Of a stretch of DNA of 64,000 nucleotides, positions 26,812-35,224 are shown piece after piece. The notes under the pieces were generated by a model that did not search any database, was not told the origin of the DNA, and saw nothing but the letters and a program-made list of their open reading frames with translations. The stretch comes from Halomonas heilongjiangensis (lineage in GTDB: Bacteria; Pseudomonadota; Gammaproteobacteria; Pseudomonadales; Halomonadaceae). The stretch is taken from positions 62,001 to 126,000 of the forward strand of contig NZ_PNRE01000033.1 of assembly GCF_002879645.1 (NCBI RefSeq). The letters run 5' to 3'. Position 1 is the stretch's first letter, and every line of letters begins with the position of its first letter. The position numbers and the translations under genes were made by a program.

Positions 26812-27765
26812 CTATAGCCAGTTCTTGTGCTTGAAGTACAGGTACGGCGAGATGCCGGCAATGGCCATCAGGCCGAGGGCGAAGGGATAGCCGACGGGCC
26901 AGGACAGCTCGGGCATGACGTCGAAGTTCATGCCGTAGATGCTGGCGATCATCGTGGGTGGCAGGAAGACCACGGCGGCGATCGAGAAGGTCTTGATGAT
27001 CTGGTTCTGCTGGATGTTGATGAAGCCCTGGGTGGAATCCATCAGGAAGTTGATCTTGTCGAACAGGAAGGCGGTGTGGGTCATCAGCGTATCGACGTCG
27101 CGCTTGACCTCGCGGGCCGTTTCCTGGAGCTCGGCATCACCGCGCAGGTGGCGGATCAGGAAGGACATCGAGCGCTGGGTGTCCATGAGGCACAGACGGA
27201 TCTTGCCATTGCTATCCTCGAGCTTGGCCAGTTGGTCGATGGCATCCTCGAGGTCGGCGTCATCCTCCTCCAGCACCAGGTGGCTGACGTCCTCGAGCTT
27301 GCGGTGAACGTCTTCCAGGGTATCGGCGAGGTTTTCCACCTTCTGCTCGAAGATCGTCAGCATCAAGCTCTGCGCCGAGTCGGCTTCCACCTGGCCACTG
27401 CGGGCACGCAAGCGGAGCAGGCGGAAGTCGGCGAGTTCGGTGTCCCGGAAGGTGATCAGCCGTTCGGGCTGCAGGATGAAGGCGACGGTGGTGTTGCCGT
27501 GGCGTCCCTCGCTCTGCGACAGGAACAGCGAGTGCACGTGAATGCCGTCGGCGTCGACGAAATAGCGCGCCGATGACTCGATCTCCTCGACGTCGTCGGT
27601 GGCCGGCAGTTCATCGGCCAGGAAGGCATTGAGCCGCTCGCGCTCGCCCTCGTCGGGTTCGTGGGCATCGATCCAGGTCGCCTGGGCCAGGCGCTCGGAC
27701 AGTGGCCGGGTGTCCTCGGTGGCTTCCTGGATGGTCTGGCGATTGAGCTGGAAGGTGCGAATCAT
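26812..27765 (-). CDS. corA: CorA-family divalent cation transporter
   Basis: 317 aa: a large cytosolic alpha/beta funnel domain, a long acidic helix region (residues about 130-240) and two C-terminal helices. The first helix ends in YGMNF, the signature GMN filter of CorA channels. CorA carries Mg2+ (also Co2+/Ni2+), and the related ZntB moves Zn2+. The position between a Zn/Cd ATPase and its regulator leaves a ZntB role possible, but sequence alone does not decide. It has its own start at 27765. The gap to the MerR gene holds the second MerR operator. Confidence 0.88.
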   Translation of the reverse strand: MIRTFQLNRQTIQEATEDTRPLSERLAQATWIDAHEPDEGERERLNAFLADELPATDDVEEIESSARYFVDADGIHVHSLFLSQSEGRHGNTTVAFILQPERLITFRDTELADFRLLRLRARSGQVEADSAQSLMLTIFEQKVENLADTLEDVHRKLEDVSHLVLEEDDADLEDAIDQLAKLEDSNGKIRLCLMDTQRSMSFLIRHLRGDAELQETAREVKRDVDTLMTHTAFLFDKINFLMDSTQGFINIQQNQIIKTFSIAAVVFLPPTMIASIYGMNFDVMPELSWPVGYPFALGLMAIAGISPYLYFKHKNWL

Positions 27766-27885
27766 CGTCGTCCCTGGTGCGTCTGGTTGGATTTGCCCAG
27801 ATTAGGTGTTTACGACCATCAGGCCAATCACGATGGTCGAGCCGTCCTCGCGTAACGTCTGGTGATTCGCTGTTGCGGAGCACAT

Positions 27886-27906
27886 ACCCTATAGTGACTA
27901 TAAGGT
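27886..27906 (+). promoter_or_regulatory. MerR-family operator before the MerR gene
   Basis: ACCCTATAG-TGA-CTATAAGGT is a 9+3+9 palindrome with one mismatch, closely similar to the operator of the metal ATPase. It lies 23 bp before the regulator's start codon, so it probably mediates autoregulation. Confidence 0.75.
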
Positions 27907-27928
27907 AGGGCGACCGGAGGCGTGAGGC

Positions 27929-28387
27929 ATGAAGATCGGCGAGCTGGCCACCCGCACGGGGTGCGCCGTGGAGACCATTCGCTACTACGAGCGGGAGGGG
28001 CTGCTGCCCGAGCCGGCGCGCAGCCAGGCCAACTACCGGCTCTACGCCGAGACGCACACCCAGCGGCTACGCTTCATCCGCCACTGTCGCGCGCTGGACA
28101 TGACGCTGGACGAGATCCGCACCCTGCTCGACTACCACGATCATCCGCGCCAGCCCTGCGATGCCGTCAACGGCCTGATCGACGATCACCTGGAACACGT
28201 GGAGGCGCGTCTGTCCCAGCTCCAGGCGTTGCGCGAGGCGCTGGTCAGCCTGCGCTCGCGCTGCAGTGGCGAGGCCGACTCCGGCCACTGCGGCATCCTG
28301 CAGGAACTGTCCCAGCCGCTGCCGGGCGTGGGATCGGCCGAGCTGGTCGACGACAGTCACGTACCGGGGCCGCATCGCGTCGGCTGA
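27929..28387 (+). CDS. Cd2+/Pb2+/Zn2+-responsive MerR regulator (CadR/PbrR-like)
   Basis: 152 aa. The MerR winged helix begins MKIGELATRTGCAVETIRYYE, followed by a dimerisation helix and a metal loop. Cys77, Cys112 and Cys121 sit at or near the positions of the metal ligands of CadR and PbrR (77, 112, 119). The His-rich tail of some CadR proteins is missing. It should activate the ATPase gene by twisting the 19-bp-spaced promoter when metal binds. A good GGAGG...GAGG leader precedes the ATG. A terminator follows directly. Confidence 0.9.
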   Translation: MKIGELATRTGCAVETIRYYEREGLLPEPARSQANYRLYAETHTQRLRFIRHCRALDMTLDEIRTLLDYHDHPRQPCDAVNGLIDDHLEHVEARLSQLQALREALVSLRSRCSGEADSGHCGILQELSQPLPGVGSAELVDDSHVPGPHRVG

Positions 28388-28400
28388 GCCCCTTGAACGA

Positions 28401-28434
28401 TGCCCCCCGGCCAACGGCCGACGGCCGGGGGGCA
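28401..28434. terminator. Bidirectional terminator
   Basis: TGCCCCCCGGCC and GGCCGGGGGGCA form a 12-bp perfect stem with a 10-nt loop, between the convergent MerR and binding-protein genes. Confidence 0.8.
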
Positions 28435-28481
28435 GGGGGCAGGATGGCGATTCGCCGTCGCGCGGCGGCTTGCACTGTGCC

Positions 28482-29249
28482 TCACTCCTCGCCGAAGTAT
28501 TTCTCGTAGATCTCGTCGTAGGTGCCGTCTTCCTTCAGGGTGGCCAGGGCCTCGTTGAAGCGCTCGGCGAGCGCTTCGTCGCGCTGGCGGAAGGCGATGC
28601 CGAAGCCTTCACCGAAGTACTCCTCTGGCTCGGTGACCATCTCCCCGACCACCTTGTAGCTGCCCTCGTCGTTGTCGAGCAGGGTGGTCTTGCCGACCAC
28701 GAACTCCAGGAAGACGAGGTCCAGACGCTGCGCATCCAGGTCCAGCACCATGTCGTCGGCGGTGGAGTAGCGGTTGATCGTCGCGAGGTCGCCGAAGGTG
28801 TCGGTGGCATAGTTGTCGTAGGTGGTACCGCGCTGCACGCCGATGCTCTTGCCGGACAGGGCCTCCTCGTTGATCTCCTCCAGCTCGCTGCCGGCCGCGG
28901 CGAACCAGGCGCCGGGGATGGTGATGTAGGGGTCGGAGAACAGCAGCGTCTGGCGACGCTCGTCGTTGATGGTCATCGACGACATGATGGCGTCGTAGTT
29001 GCGGGCCAGCAGGCCGGGGACGATGCCGTCCCACTCCTGCTCGATCCACTCGCAGGTGATGTCCATCTCGGCGCACAGGGCGTTGCCCAGCTCGATGTCG
29101 AAGCCGGTCAGCTCGCCGTCCGCGGTGCGGTACTCCATGGGCTCGTAGGGAACGTCGACGCCGAAGCGTACATGGTCGTAGTCACGGGCCTGGGCGCTCC
29201 CGGCGGCCAGCGCCATGCCCAGGATCGTGATGGTCAGCAGTTTCTTCAT
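28482..29249 (-). CDS. Basic amino acid ABC transporter, periplasmic binding protein
   Basis: 255 aa of the SBP_bac_3/HisJ-ArgT family with a Sec signal (MKKLLTITILGMALAAGSAQA). The mature start VRFGVDVPYEPMEY, the GFDIELGNALCAEM motif with the ligand-binding Asp, and the two Cys flanking it (Cys in NALCAEMDITCEW) are typical of Arg/Lys/Orn/His binders. It is last in a minus-strand ATPase-permease-permease-binder operon, separated by 126 bp from the permease. Such a gap often permits extra expression of the binder. The nearby astE hints at arginine/ornithine (Aot-like) uptake. Confidence 0.9.
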   Translation of the reverse strand: MKKLLTITILGMALAAGSAQARDYDHVRFGVDVPYEPMEYRTADGELTGFDIELGNALCAEMDITCEWIEQEWDGIVPGLLARNYDAIMSSMTINDERRQTLLFSDPYITIPGAWFAAAGSELEEINEEALSGKSIGVQRGTTYDNYATDTFGDLATINRYSTADDMVLDLDAQRLDLVFLEFVVGKTTLLDNDEGSYKVVGEMVTEPEEYFGEGFGIAFRQRDEALAERFNEALATLKEDGTYDEIYEKYFGEE

Positions 29250-29375
29250 CTCTTCGGTTCCTCGTTGTCGTTTCTAGCACGCGATGGTGATGTCGAACCT
29301 GAATGTAGCGCAGCCGTTTCGGGGGTGAAATGCCCGCGGCAACGACGTTTCCAACGTTCGTTTGACGCCGTCGAT

Positions 29376-30101
29376 TCAGGCAGGTTTCAGGTGAGCGAGC
29401 AGGCGTTTCTCCAGGTAGCGGAAGAAGTAGAGGATGGCGAAGGTCAGGCAGAGGTAGATCGCCGCCACGAACAGGAAGGCCTCGAAGGGGGCGTAGAAGC
29501 GGGCATAGACGAAGCGCGCCGCCCCGGTGAGGTCCATCAGCGTCACCACGCTGGCGATGGCGCTGGCGTGGAGCATGAAGATCACCTCGTTGCCGTAGGC
29601 CGGCAGGGCACGGCGGAAGGCGCTGGGCAGGATGATGCGCCGCATCATCAAGGCCTGGGACATGCCGTAGGCCCGTGCCGCCTCGATCTCGCCGCGGGGC
29701 GTGGCCTTGATCGCGCCGCGGAAGATCTCGGTGGTATAGGCCGCGGTGTTGAGGGTGAAGGCGATCAGCGCCGGGTAGAAGGCCTCGCGCAGGATCGGCC
29801 ACAGGAAGGTCTGCTGGATGCCGTCGAAGAACACCACCCCGTAGTAGATGATGTAGAGCTGGATCAGCAGCGGCGTGCCGCGGAACACGTAGGTGTAGGC
29901 GTAGATCGGCAGGCTGATCCAGCGATGGCGCGAGCTGCGCCCGATGGCCAGCGGGATCGCCAGCACCAGGCCGATCACCAGGGAGAGAAACACCAGCTGG
30001 CTGGTGGTGACCAGCCCCGTCCAGTAGTAGCCCAGGGTCTGGGGCGTGAAGATGACGTTGCCGGCGAGCAGGTCATTGAACCAGGTCGTGAGGTTGTCCA
30101 T
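29376..30101 (-). CDS. Basic amino acid ABC transporter permease (HisM/AotM type)
   Basis: A 241-aa polar amino acid permease with five or six helices. The coupling-loop motif IEAARAYGMSQALMMRRIILP matches the EAA loop that docks onto the ATPase. VFRGTPLLIQLYIIYYG near residue 70 is the family signature. It begins just past the stop of the companion permease gene and forms a heterodimer with it in the inner membrane. Confidence 0.92.
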   Translation of the reverse strand: MDNLTTWFNDLLAGNVIFTPQTLGYYWTGLVTTSQLVFLSLVIGLVLAIPLAIGRSSRHRWISLPIYAYTYVFRGTPLLIQLYIIYYGVVFFDGIQQTFLWPILREAFYPALIAFTLNTAAYTTEIFRGAIKATPRGEIEAARAYGMSQALMMRRIILPSAFRRALPAYGNEVIFMLHASAIASVVTLMDLTGAARFVYARFYAPFEAFLFVAAIYLCLTFAILYFFRYLEKRLLAHLKPA

Positions 30102-30102
30102 G

Positions 30103-30804
30103 TCAGTGCTCCCCGAAGCCGACGTCGTAGCGCTTCTGGAGTCGAGCGAAGAACCACTCCGAGACGCTGGCGATCAGCAGGTAGATGGCGGCCACCGGCA
30201 GCAGGAAGGTGAAGGGCTCGTGGGTGGCGCGGGAGGCCTCGGCGGCGATGCGCACCATGTCGGAGAGGCCGATCACCGAGACCAGCGCCGTGGTCTTGAG
30301 CAGCACCATCCAGTTGTTGGAGAGCCCCGGCAGGGCGTGGCGCATCATCAGCGGGAAGCGGATGCGGCGGAACACCAGCCAGTTGCTCATGCCGTAGGCC
30401 TTGCCGGCCTCGATCTGGCCGTGGTCCACGGCCATGAAGGCGCCGCGGAAGGTCTCGCCCATGTAGGCGCCGAAGATGAAGCCGATGGTCAGCGCCCCGG
30501 CGGCGAAGGCGTTGAGGTTGACGTACCAGTCGACGCCGAAGCGGTCGTAGAGGGCATCGGTGGCGAGGTTGAGCACCATCTGCCCACCGAAGAACAGCAG
30601 CATCATCAGCACCAGATCGGGCACCCCGCGGATCAGCGTGGTGTAGAGGGTGGCGACCTTGTGCAGCAGCCAGTTGCGCGACATCTTGGCGCTGGCGGTC
30701 AGCAGCCCCAGCACGATGGCGAGTGCCAGCGAGAGGATCGCCAGCTGGATGGTGACCCCGGCGCCCTCGAGCAGCCGCGGGCCATAGCCGTGAAGATCGA
30801 ACAT
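30103..30804 (-). CDS. Basic amino acid ABC transporter permease (HisQ/AotQ type)
   Basis: 233 aa, the first permease of the operon. LIRGVPDLVLMMLLFFGGQ and the EAA loop IEAGKAYGMSNWLVFRRIRFP identify the HisQ side of the heterodimer. The final residues meet the next start within one base, so translation is probably coupled. The gap of about 50 bp to the ATPase gene contains no terminator. Confidence 0.92.
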   Translation of the reverse strand: MFDLHGYGPRLLEGAGVTIQLAILSLALAIVLGLLTASAKMSRNWLLHKVATLYTTLIRGVPDLVLMMLLFFGGQMVLNLATDALYDRFGVDWYVNLNAFAAGALTIGFIFGAYMGETFRGAFMAVDHGQIEAGKAYGMSNWLVFRRIRFPLMMRHALPGLSNNWMVLLKTTALVSVIGLSDMVRIAAEASRATHEPFTFLLPVAAIYLLIASVSEWFFARLQKRYDVGFGEH

Positions 30805-30857
30805 CTCGGTTCCCTTCCGTGCGTGGGTGTCAGCAGGTGTACATCGTTGCCGATGCC

Positions 30858-31628
30858 TCAGTATTTGGGCGCCAGGAACTGCTTGAGGCGCGGCGACTGC
30901 GGGTTGCCGAGCACCTCGGCGGGAGGACCGACTTCCTCCACCAGGCCCTGGTGCAGATAGATCACCTGGCTGGACACGTCCCGGGCGAAGCTCATCTCGT
31001 GGGTCACCACCACCATGGTGCGGCCCTCGGCGGCGAGGTCACGCATCACCTTGAGTACGTCGCCGACCAGTTCCGGGTCGAGCGCCGAGGTGGGCTCGTC
31101 GAACAGCATCACCTCCGGGTCCATGGCGAGCGCCCGGGCGATGGCGCCGCGCTGTTGCTGGCCGCCGGACATCTGGGCGGGGTAGGCGTCGGCGCGTGCG
31201 GATAGCCCCACACGCTCGAGCAGCGCCCGGGCCTGCTCGATGGCCTCCTTCTTCGGCTTGCCGAGCACATGGACCGGGGCCTCGATGACGTTCTCGAGCA
31301 GGGTCATGTGGGCCCAGAGGTTGAAGCTCTGGAACACCATGGAGAGCTTGGCACGCATGCGCACCACCTGCTTCCAGTCGGCGGGCTCGCGCCCATGCCG
31401 CGTCTGCTTGAAACGGATCTCCTCGCCGTGGACGAGCAGGTCGCCCTCGTCGGGCTGCTCGAGCAGGTTCATGCAGCGCAGGAAGGTACTCTTGCCGGAG
31501 CCGGAGGCTCCGATCAGGGTGATGACATCCCCCTTGCGGGCCTTGAGTGACAGGCCCTTGAGGACTTCGGTGTCGCCGAAGCGTTTCTTGATGTTGCGCA
31601 CTTCCAGCGGGATCGGGGTATCGGCCAT
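30858..31628 (-). CDS. Basic amino acid ABC transporter ATP-binding protein (HisP type)
   Basis: A 256-aa ABC ATPase with Walker A GASGSGKST, signature MSGGQQQRGAIARALA, Walker B VMLFDEPTSALDPE and the switch His in VVTHEMSFA. The 20-residue insert after residue 70 (HGEEIRFKQTRHGREP) is typical of HisP/ArtP-type subunits. It is the first gene of the operon. The upstream gap (31629-31872) contains an AT-rich stretch at about 31755-31830 that probably holds the promoter, but no clear -35/-10 or ArgR site was found. Confidence 0.94.
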   Translation of the reverse strand: MADTPIPLEVRNIKKRFGDTEVLKGLSLKARKGDVITLIGASGSGKSTFLRCMNLLEQPDEGDLLVHGEEIRFKQTRHGREPADWKQVVRMRAKLSMVFQSFNLWAHMTLLENVIEAPVHVLGKPKKEAIEQARALLERVGLSARADAYPAQMSGGQQQRGAIARALAMDPEVMLFDEPTSALDPELVGDVLKVMRDLAAEGRTMVVVTHEMSFARDVSSQVIYLHQGLVEEVGPPAEVLGNPQSPRLKQFLAPKY

Positions 31629-31872
31629 GGAACGGGCTCCGGGTCAGGTAAGGTCGCCATGGGCGACGCGCCGGCGGGGGCGAGGGGCGCGAAAAGGGGG
31701 CGATTCTAACAGTCCGTCGGGCATTCGGCAGCGGTGCATTGCCGCGCCAGCATTCGACTTTGGTATGATTTTCGATGGTTCATCATCATGATGTTTTCTC
31801 CATATTGTTGTAGTTTTTCAATTTTTTCGTCTGCGGATACGCATTTCGGCCACAGGATCCGGTGGTTGGCGA

Positions 31873-32871
31873 TCAGGCCTCCGGTGCCGGCGCGGGGCTG
31901 ACCAGCAGGGCCGCCCGGGCCCCCAGCTCGACCCTGGCATTGGGAAAGACCACCCGCAGGGGCCTCTCGCCGACCCGGGTGTCGCCGGCCCGGGCGTCCT
32001 CGGCCAGCAGGGTGCCGGGGGCGAACTCGGTGAAGTTGGGCGTGTCGTCGGGAAAGCAGAGCCGGAACGCCTCGGCCTCGCGCATCAGTTCATGCTCCAC
32101 CCGGAAGAAGGCCATCCTCTCGGGGTCACCGGTGGGCGGCTCGCGTCCGGCGACCAGTGACTCGAGCAGCCGCCCCATGGGGGCCAGGGCCGCCAGGTCG
32201 TTGTGGCCGAAGGGCAGGGCGCGCCCGAGCTCGAGGGTGAAGGCCTGGGCCCCATGATAGTGCTTCGAGTAGTGGGAGAAGGTCCAGCTGTGGCGATGCT
32301 GGTGCAGCACCGCCTGAATGCCGGCGGCGGCGAACCAGCGCCACTGCTCGGGGGACACGGCGGTCTCGGCGAAGGGGCTGACCACGAAGCGCGGGTAGCG
32401 GCTGTCGCGGATCGCCGTGTGCAGGTCATAGTGCAGGGGGGAGCCCCGGCGCGACGGGCCGGCGTGACGGGCATGGAAGGCGTCCACGGCGGCCATCAGC
32501 TCCCGGGCCCGGTCGGGCTCCATCCCCGTCGCATCGATATCGCGGCGAAACAGCCGATTGAGGTTGGTGTCCACGTAGCGCTCGGCACGGCGGATCGCCT
32601 CGAGGTTGCCGAGGACCACCAGCACCGGCGCGCCCAGCCGCATGAGCCCCGCCTCGAGTCGCGCCAGGCACTCGCCCAGCAATTCGATGGGCGCGGTCTC
32701 GTTGCCGTGGATGCCGACCGAGAGCACGCAGGCCCGGGCTGATTCGGCCGGCACGTCGGGGGTGAGTTCGAGCAGGCCGGGGCCGAGCAGCCGGTAGTGC
32801 CCGCCGGGTACCCGGCCTCGCTCGGTGGCCCGGTCGCCTGCCAGGCTGTATTCGATCCACTCACTCAGCAT
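31873..32871 (-). CDS. astE: Succinylglutamate desuccinylase AstE
   Basis: 332 aa, a zinc carboxypeptidase-fold enzyme that hydrolyses N2-succinylglutamate to succinate and glutamate, the last step of arginine succinyltransferase catabolism. Zn ligands are visible in GIHGNETAPIE (His and Glu) and YDLHTAIR (His), with NLNRLFRRD in between. The length matches AstE. The remaining ast genes are not in the window, so it is unlinked from them here, but the neighbouring basic-amino-acid importer gives a sensible arginine context. Transcribed in the same direction as that importer, 244 bp upstream of it. Confidence 0.92.
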   Translation of the reverse strand: MLSEWIEYSLAGDRATERGRVPGGHYRLLGPGLLELTPDVPAESARACVLSVGIHGNETAPIELLGECLARLEAGLMRLGAPVLVVLGNLEAIRRAERYVDTNLNRLFRRDIDATGMEPDRARELMAAVDAFHARHAGPSRRGSPLHYDLHTAIRDSRYPRFVVSPFAETAVSPEQWRWFAAAGIQAVLHQHRHSWTFSHYSKHYHGAQAFTLELGRALPFGHNDLAALAPMGRLLESLVAGREPPTGDPERMAFFRVEHELMREAEAFRLCFPDDTPNFTEFAPGTLLAEDARAGDTRVGERPLRVVFPNARVELGARAALLVSPAPAPEA

Positions 32872-33130
32872 GGTCGCCTCGCTCTGACGGCTCGGCGCGC
32901 CGGTCGCAATGGAATGGTCGAATAGCGTGCATGGAGTACCCGTCGTGGTCTTGTGTGGTCTGGCGACACCTTCACTGACGGCGTGACGGCTTCACAAGCC
33001 CCGGGGTCGGTCTGGTGAAAACGCGGGTGCGATATTGAAACTCGGCGGATCACGCTGTGACCTTTGCCCGATGGGGAAGGGCACGCCGACGGGCTAGACT
33101 GTCGGCGCCCCGAATCGCCAGGACATCGCC

Positions 33131-33989
33131 ATGACCGACCATGCCAGCCGCCTCAACGCCCACTATGATGCGCTCGCCGTGGCCGGTGGTGGAGGCCTGC
33201 TCCGGCGACTGCGGGCCGCCTTCCGCGCCGCCGGCTGCGACCCGGATCGTCTGACCCTCGAGGCGATCGCCGGCATCGATCAGCTGCACCTGGGGGGCCG
33301 CGCGGCCAGCCGTTCGCTGGCAGCGCTCGCAAGACTCGGGCCCGGCGCGCGGGTGCTGGACGTGGGCTGCGGCACCGGCGGGGCGAGCCGGTTGCTGGCG
33401 GCGGAGGTTGGCTGCGAGGTGATCGGGGTGGACATCACCACGGCCTTCGTGGTGGTGGCCGAGTGGCTGAGCGCGGCCACCGGCATGGCCGAGCAGACCC
33501 GCTTCCTGTGTGCCGATGCGGCCCACACTCCGCTGCCCGATGCCGGCGTCGATGCCATCTGGTGCCAGCATGCGCTGATGAACATGCCGGACGTGCCCGG
33601 CGTGCTGGCCGAGTGGCACCGCCTGCTGGTGCCCGGGGGGCGGGTGCTGCTCCACGAGGTGGTGGCCGGCGACAACCCCGAGCCGCTCGCCTTGCCGGTG
33701 CCCTGGGCGCGTACCCCGGCGACCAGCCATCTGCAGCGGCGCGAGGCCCTGGAGGCGAGCCTGGCGGGCGCGGGATTCTCGCCCGTGTGCGTGCGTGACG
33801 TGACCGAGGCGGCGCTGGCCTGGCGGCAGAAGCACACCCGCCGGGAGGCAGGCGAGGAGGCCGGCCGCGTACCGCTACCCGGGCCGGCGCTGATCTTCGG
33901 CGACACCTTCGTCGAGATGGGGCGCAACCTGCGCGACAACCTGGCCGCCGGCAAGGTGGGGATCCTCGAGGGCGTGTGGCGACGGGCCA
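33131..33989 (+). CDS. SAM-dependent methyltransferase, no stop codon before its terminator
   Basis: A class I methyltransferase. The SAM motif ARVLDVGCGTGGASRLLA (residues about 73-90) is followed by the acidic loop EVIGVDITTAF and LHEVVAGDNPEP. The family-like sequence runs to about residue 286 (GILEGVWRRA). There the frame enters a terminator hairpin without a stop and stays open to 35158 as antisense of the convergent dehydrogenase. I therefore place the end of the plausible coding part at the hairpin. Either a small indel or substitution near 33985 removed the stop, or the sequence has an error. The substrate is unknown; quinone or small-molecule methylation is only a guess. Start ATG at 33131. 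Confidence 0.7.
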
Positions 33990-34019
33990 GTGCCCCGCCC
34001 GTGAAACCGGGCGGGGCAC
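33990..34019. terminator. Bidirectional terminator
   Basis: GTGCCCCGCCCG and CGGGCGGGGCAC form a 12-bp stem with a 6-nt loop between the convergent methyltransferase and dehydrogenase genes. Confidence 0.8.
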
Positions 34020-34039
34020 CGTCGGTGACGGGGCGGCTA

Positions 34040-35113
34040 TCAGCCGGCGATGCGCTCGGCGATGGCGCGGCCCAGGGTCTCGGTCGTCCCGTGGCCGCCG
34101 GCATCCGCGGTCAGCACCGCCGGGTCGGCCTCGGCGAGTACTGCCTCGAAGGCATCGACGATGGCCTTCCCGGCCTCCTTGTGGCCCAGGTGCTCGAGCA
34201 TCATGGCGCCGGACCAGATCTGGCCGATGGGGTTGGCGATCCCCTTGCCGGCGATGTCCGGGGCGCTGCCGTGAACCGGCTCGAACAGGCTCGGGAACTT
34301 GCCTTCCGGGTTGATGTTGGCCGAAGGGGCCACGCCGATGGTGCCGGTGCAGGCCGGGCCCAGGTCGGAGAGGATGTCGCCGAACAGGTTGCTCGCCACC
34401 ACCACGTCGAACCAGTCGGGGTGCATGACGAAGTTGGCGGTCAGGATGTCGATATGGAACGCATCGACGTCGACGTCGGGATAGTTCGCACTCATCGCCT
34501 TCACGCGCTCGTCCCACCACGGCATGGTGATGGCGATGCCGTTGGACTTGGTCGCCGAGGTGAGCTTCTTTCGAGGGCGGGTCTGGGCCAGGTCGAAGGC
34601 ATACTTCAGCACCCGGTCGACACCCACGCGGGTCATCACCGTCTCCTGGATCACCACCTCGCGGTCGGTGCCCTCGAACATCTTCCCGCCGACGCTGGAG
34701 TACTCGCCCTCGGTGTTCTCGCGCACCACGTAGAAGTCGATGTCGCCGGGCTGGCGATCGGCCAGCGGGCTCTTGATGCCCGGCAGCAGCTTGCAGGGGC
34801 GCAGGTTGATGTACTGGTCGAACCGGCGGCGGAACTGCAGCAACGAACCCCACAGCGAGATGTGGTCCGGTACCTTCTCCGGCCAGCCCACGGCGCCGTA
34901 GAAGATGGCGTCGAAGCCCTTGAGCCGGTCGAACCAGTCGTCGGGCAGCATCTTGCCGTGCTCGAGGTAGTAGTCGCAGCAGGCGAAGTCGAAGTGCTCG
35001 AGGGTCAGGTCGATGTCGAAGCGCCTGGCGGCGGCTTCGAGTGCCCGCAGGCCTTCGGGCATCACTTCGGTGCCGATGCCGTCGCCGGGAAGCACCGCGA
35101 TACGATGGGACAT
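34040..35113 (-). CDS. Tartrate / D-malate dehydrogenase (TtuC/DmlA family)
   Basis: 357 aa of the beta-decarboxylating dehydrogenase family (relatives of isocitrate and isopropylmalate dehydrogenases). FYGAVGWPEKVPDHISLWG, LRPCKLLPG, VVRENTEGEYSS, TSATKSNGIAI and the C-terminal SNLFGDILSDLGPA with GSAPDIAGKGIANP are diagnostic for the tartrate/D-malate branch. The enzyme uses NAD+ and Mn2+/Mg2+ to oxidise and decarboxylate D-malate or L-tartrate. The preferred substrate cannot be told from sequence. Start at 35113 has AGGAG 8 bp upstream. It is divergent from a LysR gene, the usual DmlA/DmlR arrangement. Confidence 0.92.
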   Translation of the reverse strand: MSHRIAVLPGDGIGTEVMPEGLRALEAAARRFDIDLTLEHFDFACCDYYLEHGKMLPDDWFDRLKGFDAIFYGAVGWPEKVPDHISLWGSLLQFRRRFDQYINLRPCKLLPGIKSPLADRQPGDIDFYVVRENTEGEYSSVGGKMFEGTDREVVIQETVMTRVGVDRVLKYAFDLAQTRPRKKLTSATKSNGIAITMPWWDERVKAMSANYPDVDVDAFHIDILTANFVMHPDWFDVVVASNLFGDILSDLGPACTGTIGVAPSANINPEGKFPSLFEPVHGSAPDIAGKGIANPIGQIWSGAMMLEHLGHKEAGKAIVDAFEAVLAEADPAVLTADAGGHGTTETLGRAIAERIAG

Positions 35114-35224
35114 GAAACGTCTCCTGAGGGTGGACATGATCGGGTAGCCCCAGTCTAGTCCGTGATCGGGGGGAGATAATCGGGCTATAGTGCAATCCAT
35201 TGTTGAGTGAAAGTGGAGGATGCC

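Noticed and set aside
31740-31850. ArgR box or riboswitch in the AT-rich leader of the basic amino acid ABC operon
   Set aside because: Only a short CATCATGATG palindrome and A/T runs are present. No ARG-box spacing or conserved aptamer core could be found by eye.
34050-35158. C-terminal 370 residues of the methyltransferase frame as a real second domain
   Set aside because: They lie exactly antisense to the D-malate/tartrate dehydrogenase, past a terminator, and show no domain. Treated as read-through of a missing stop.
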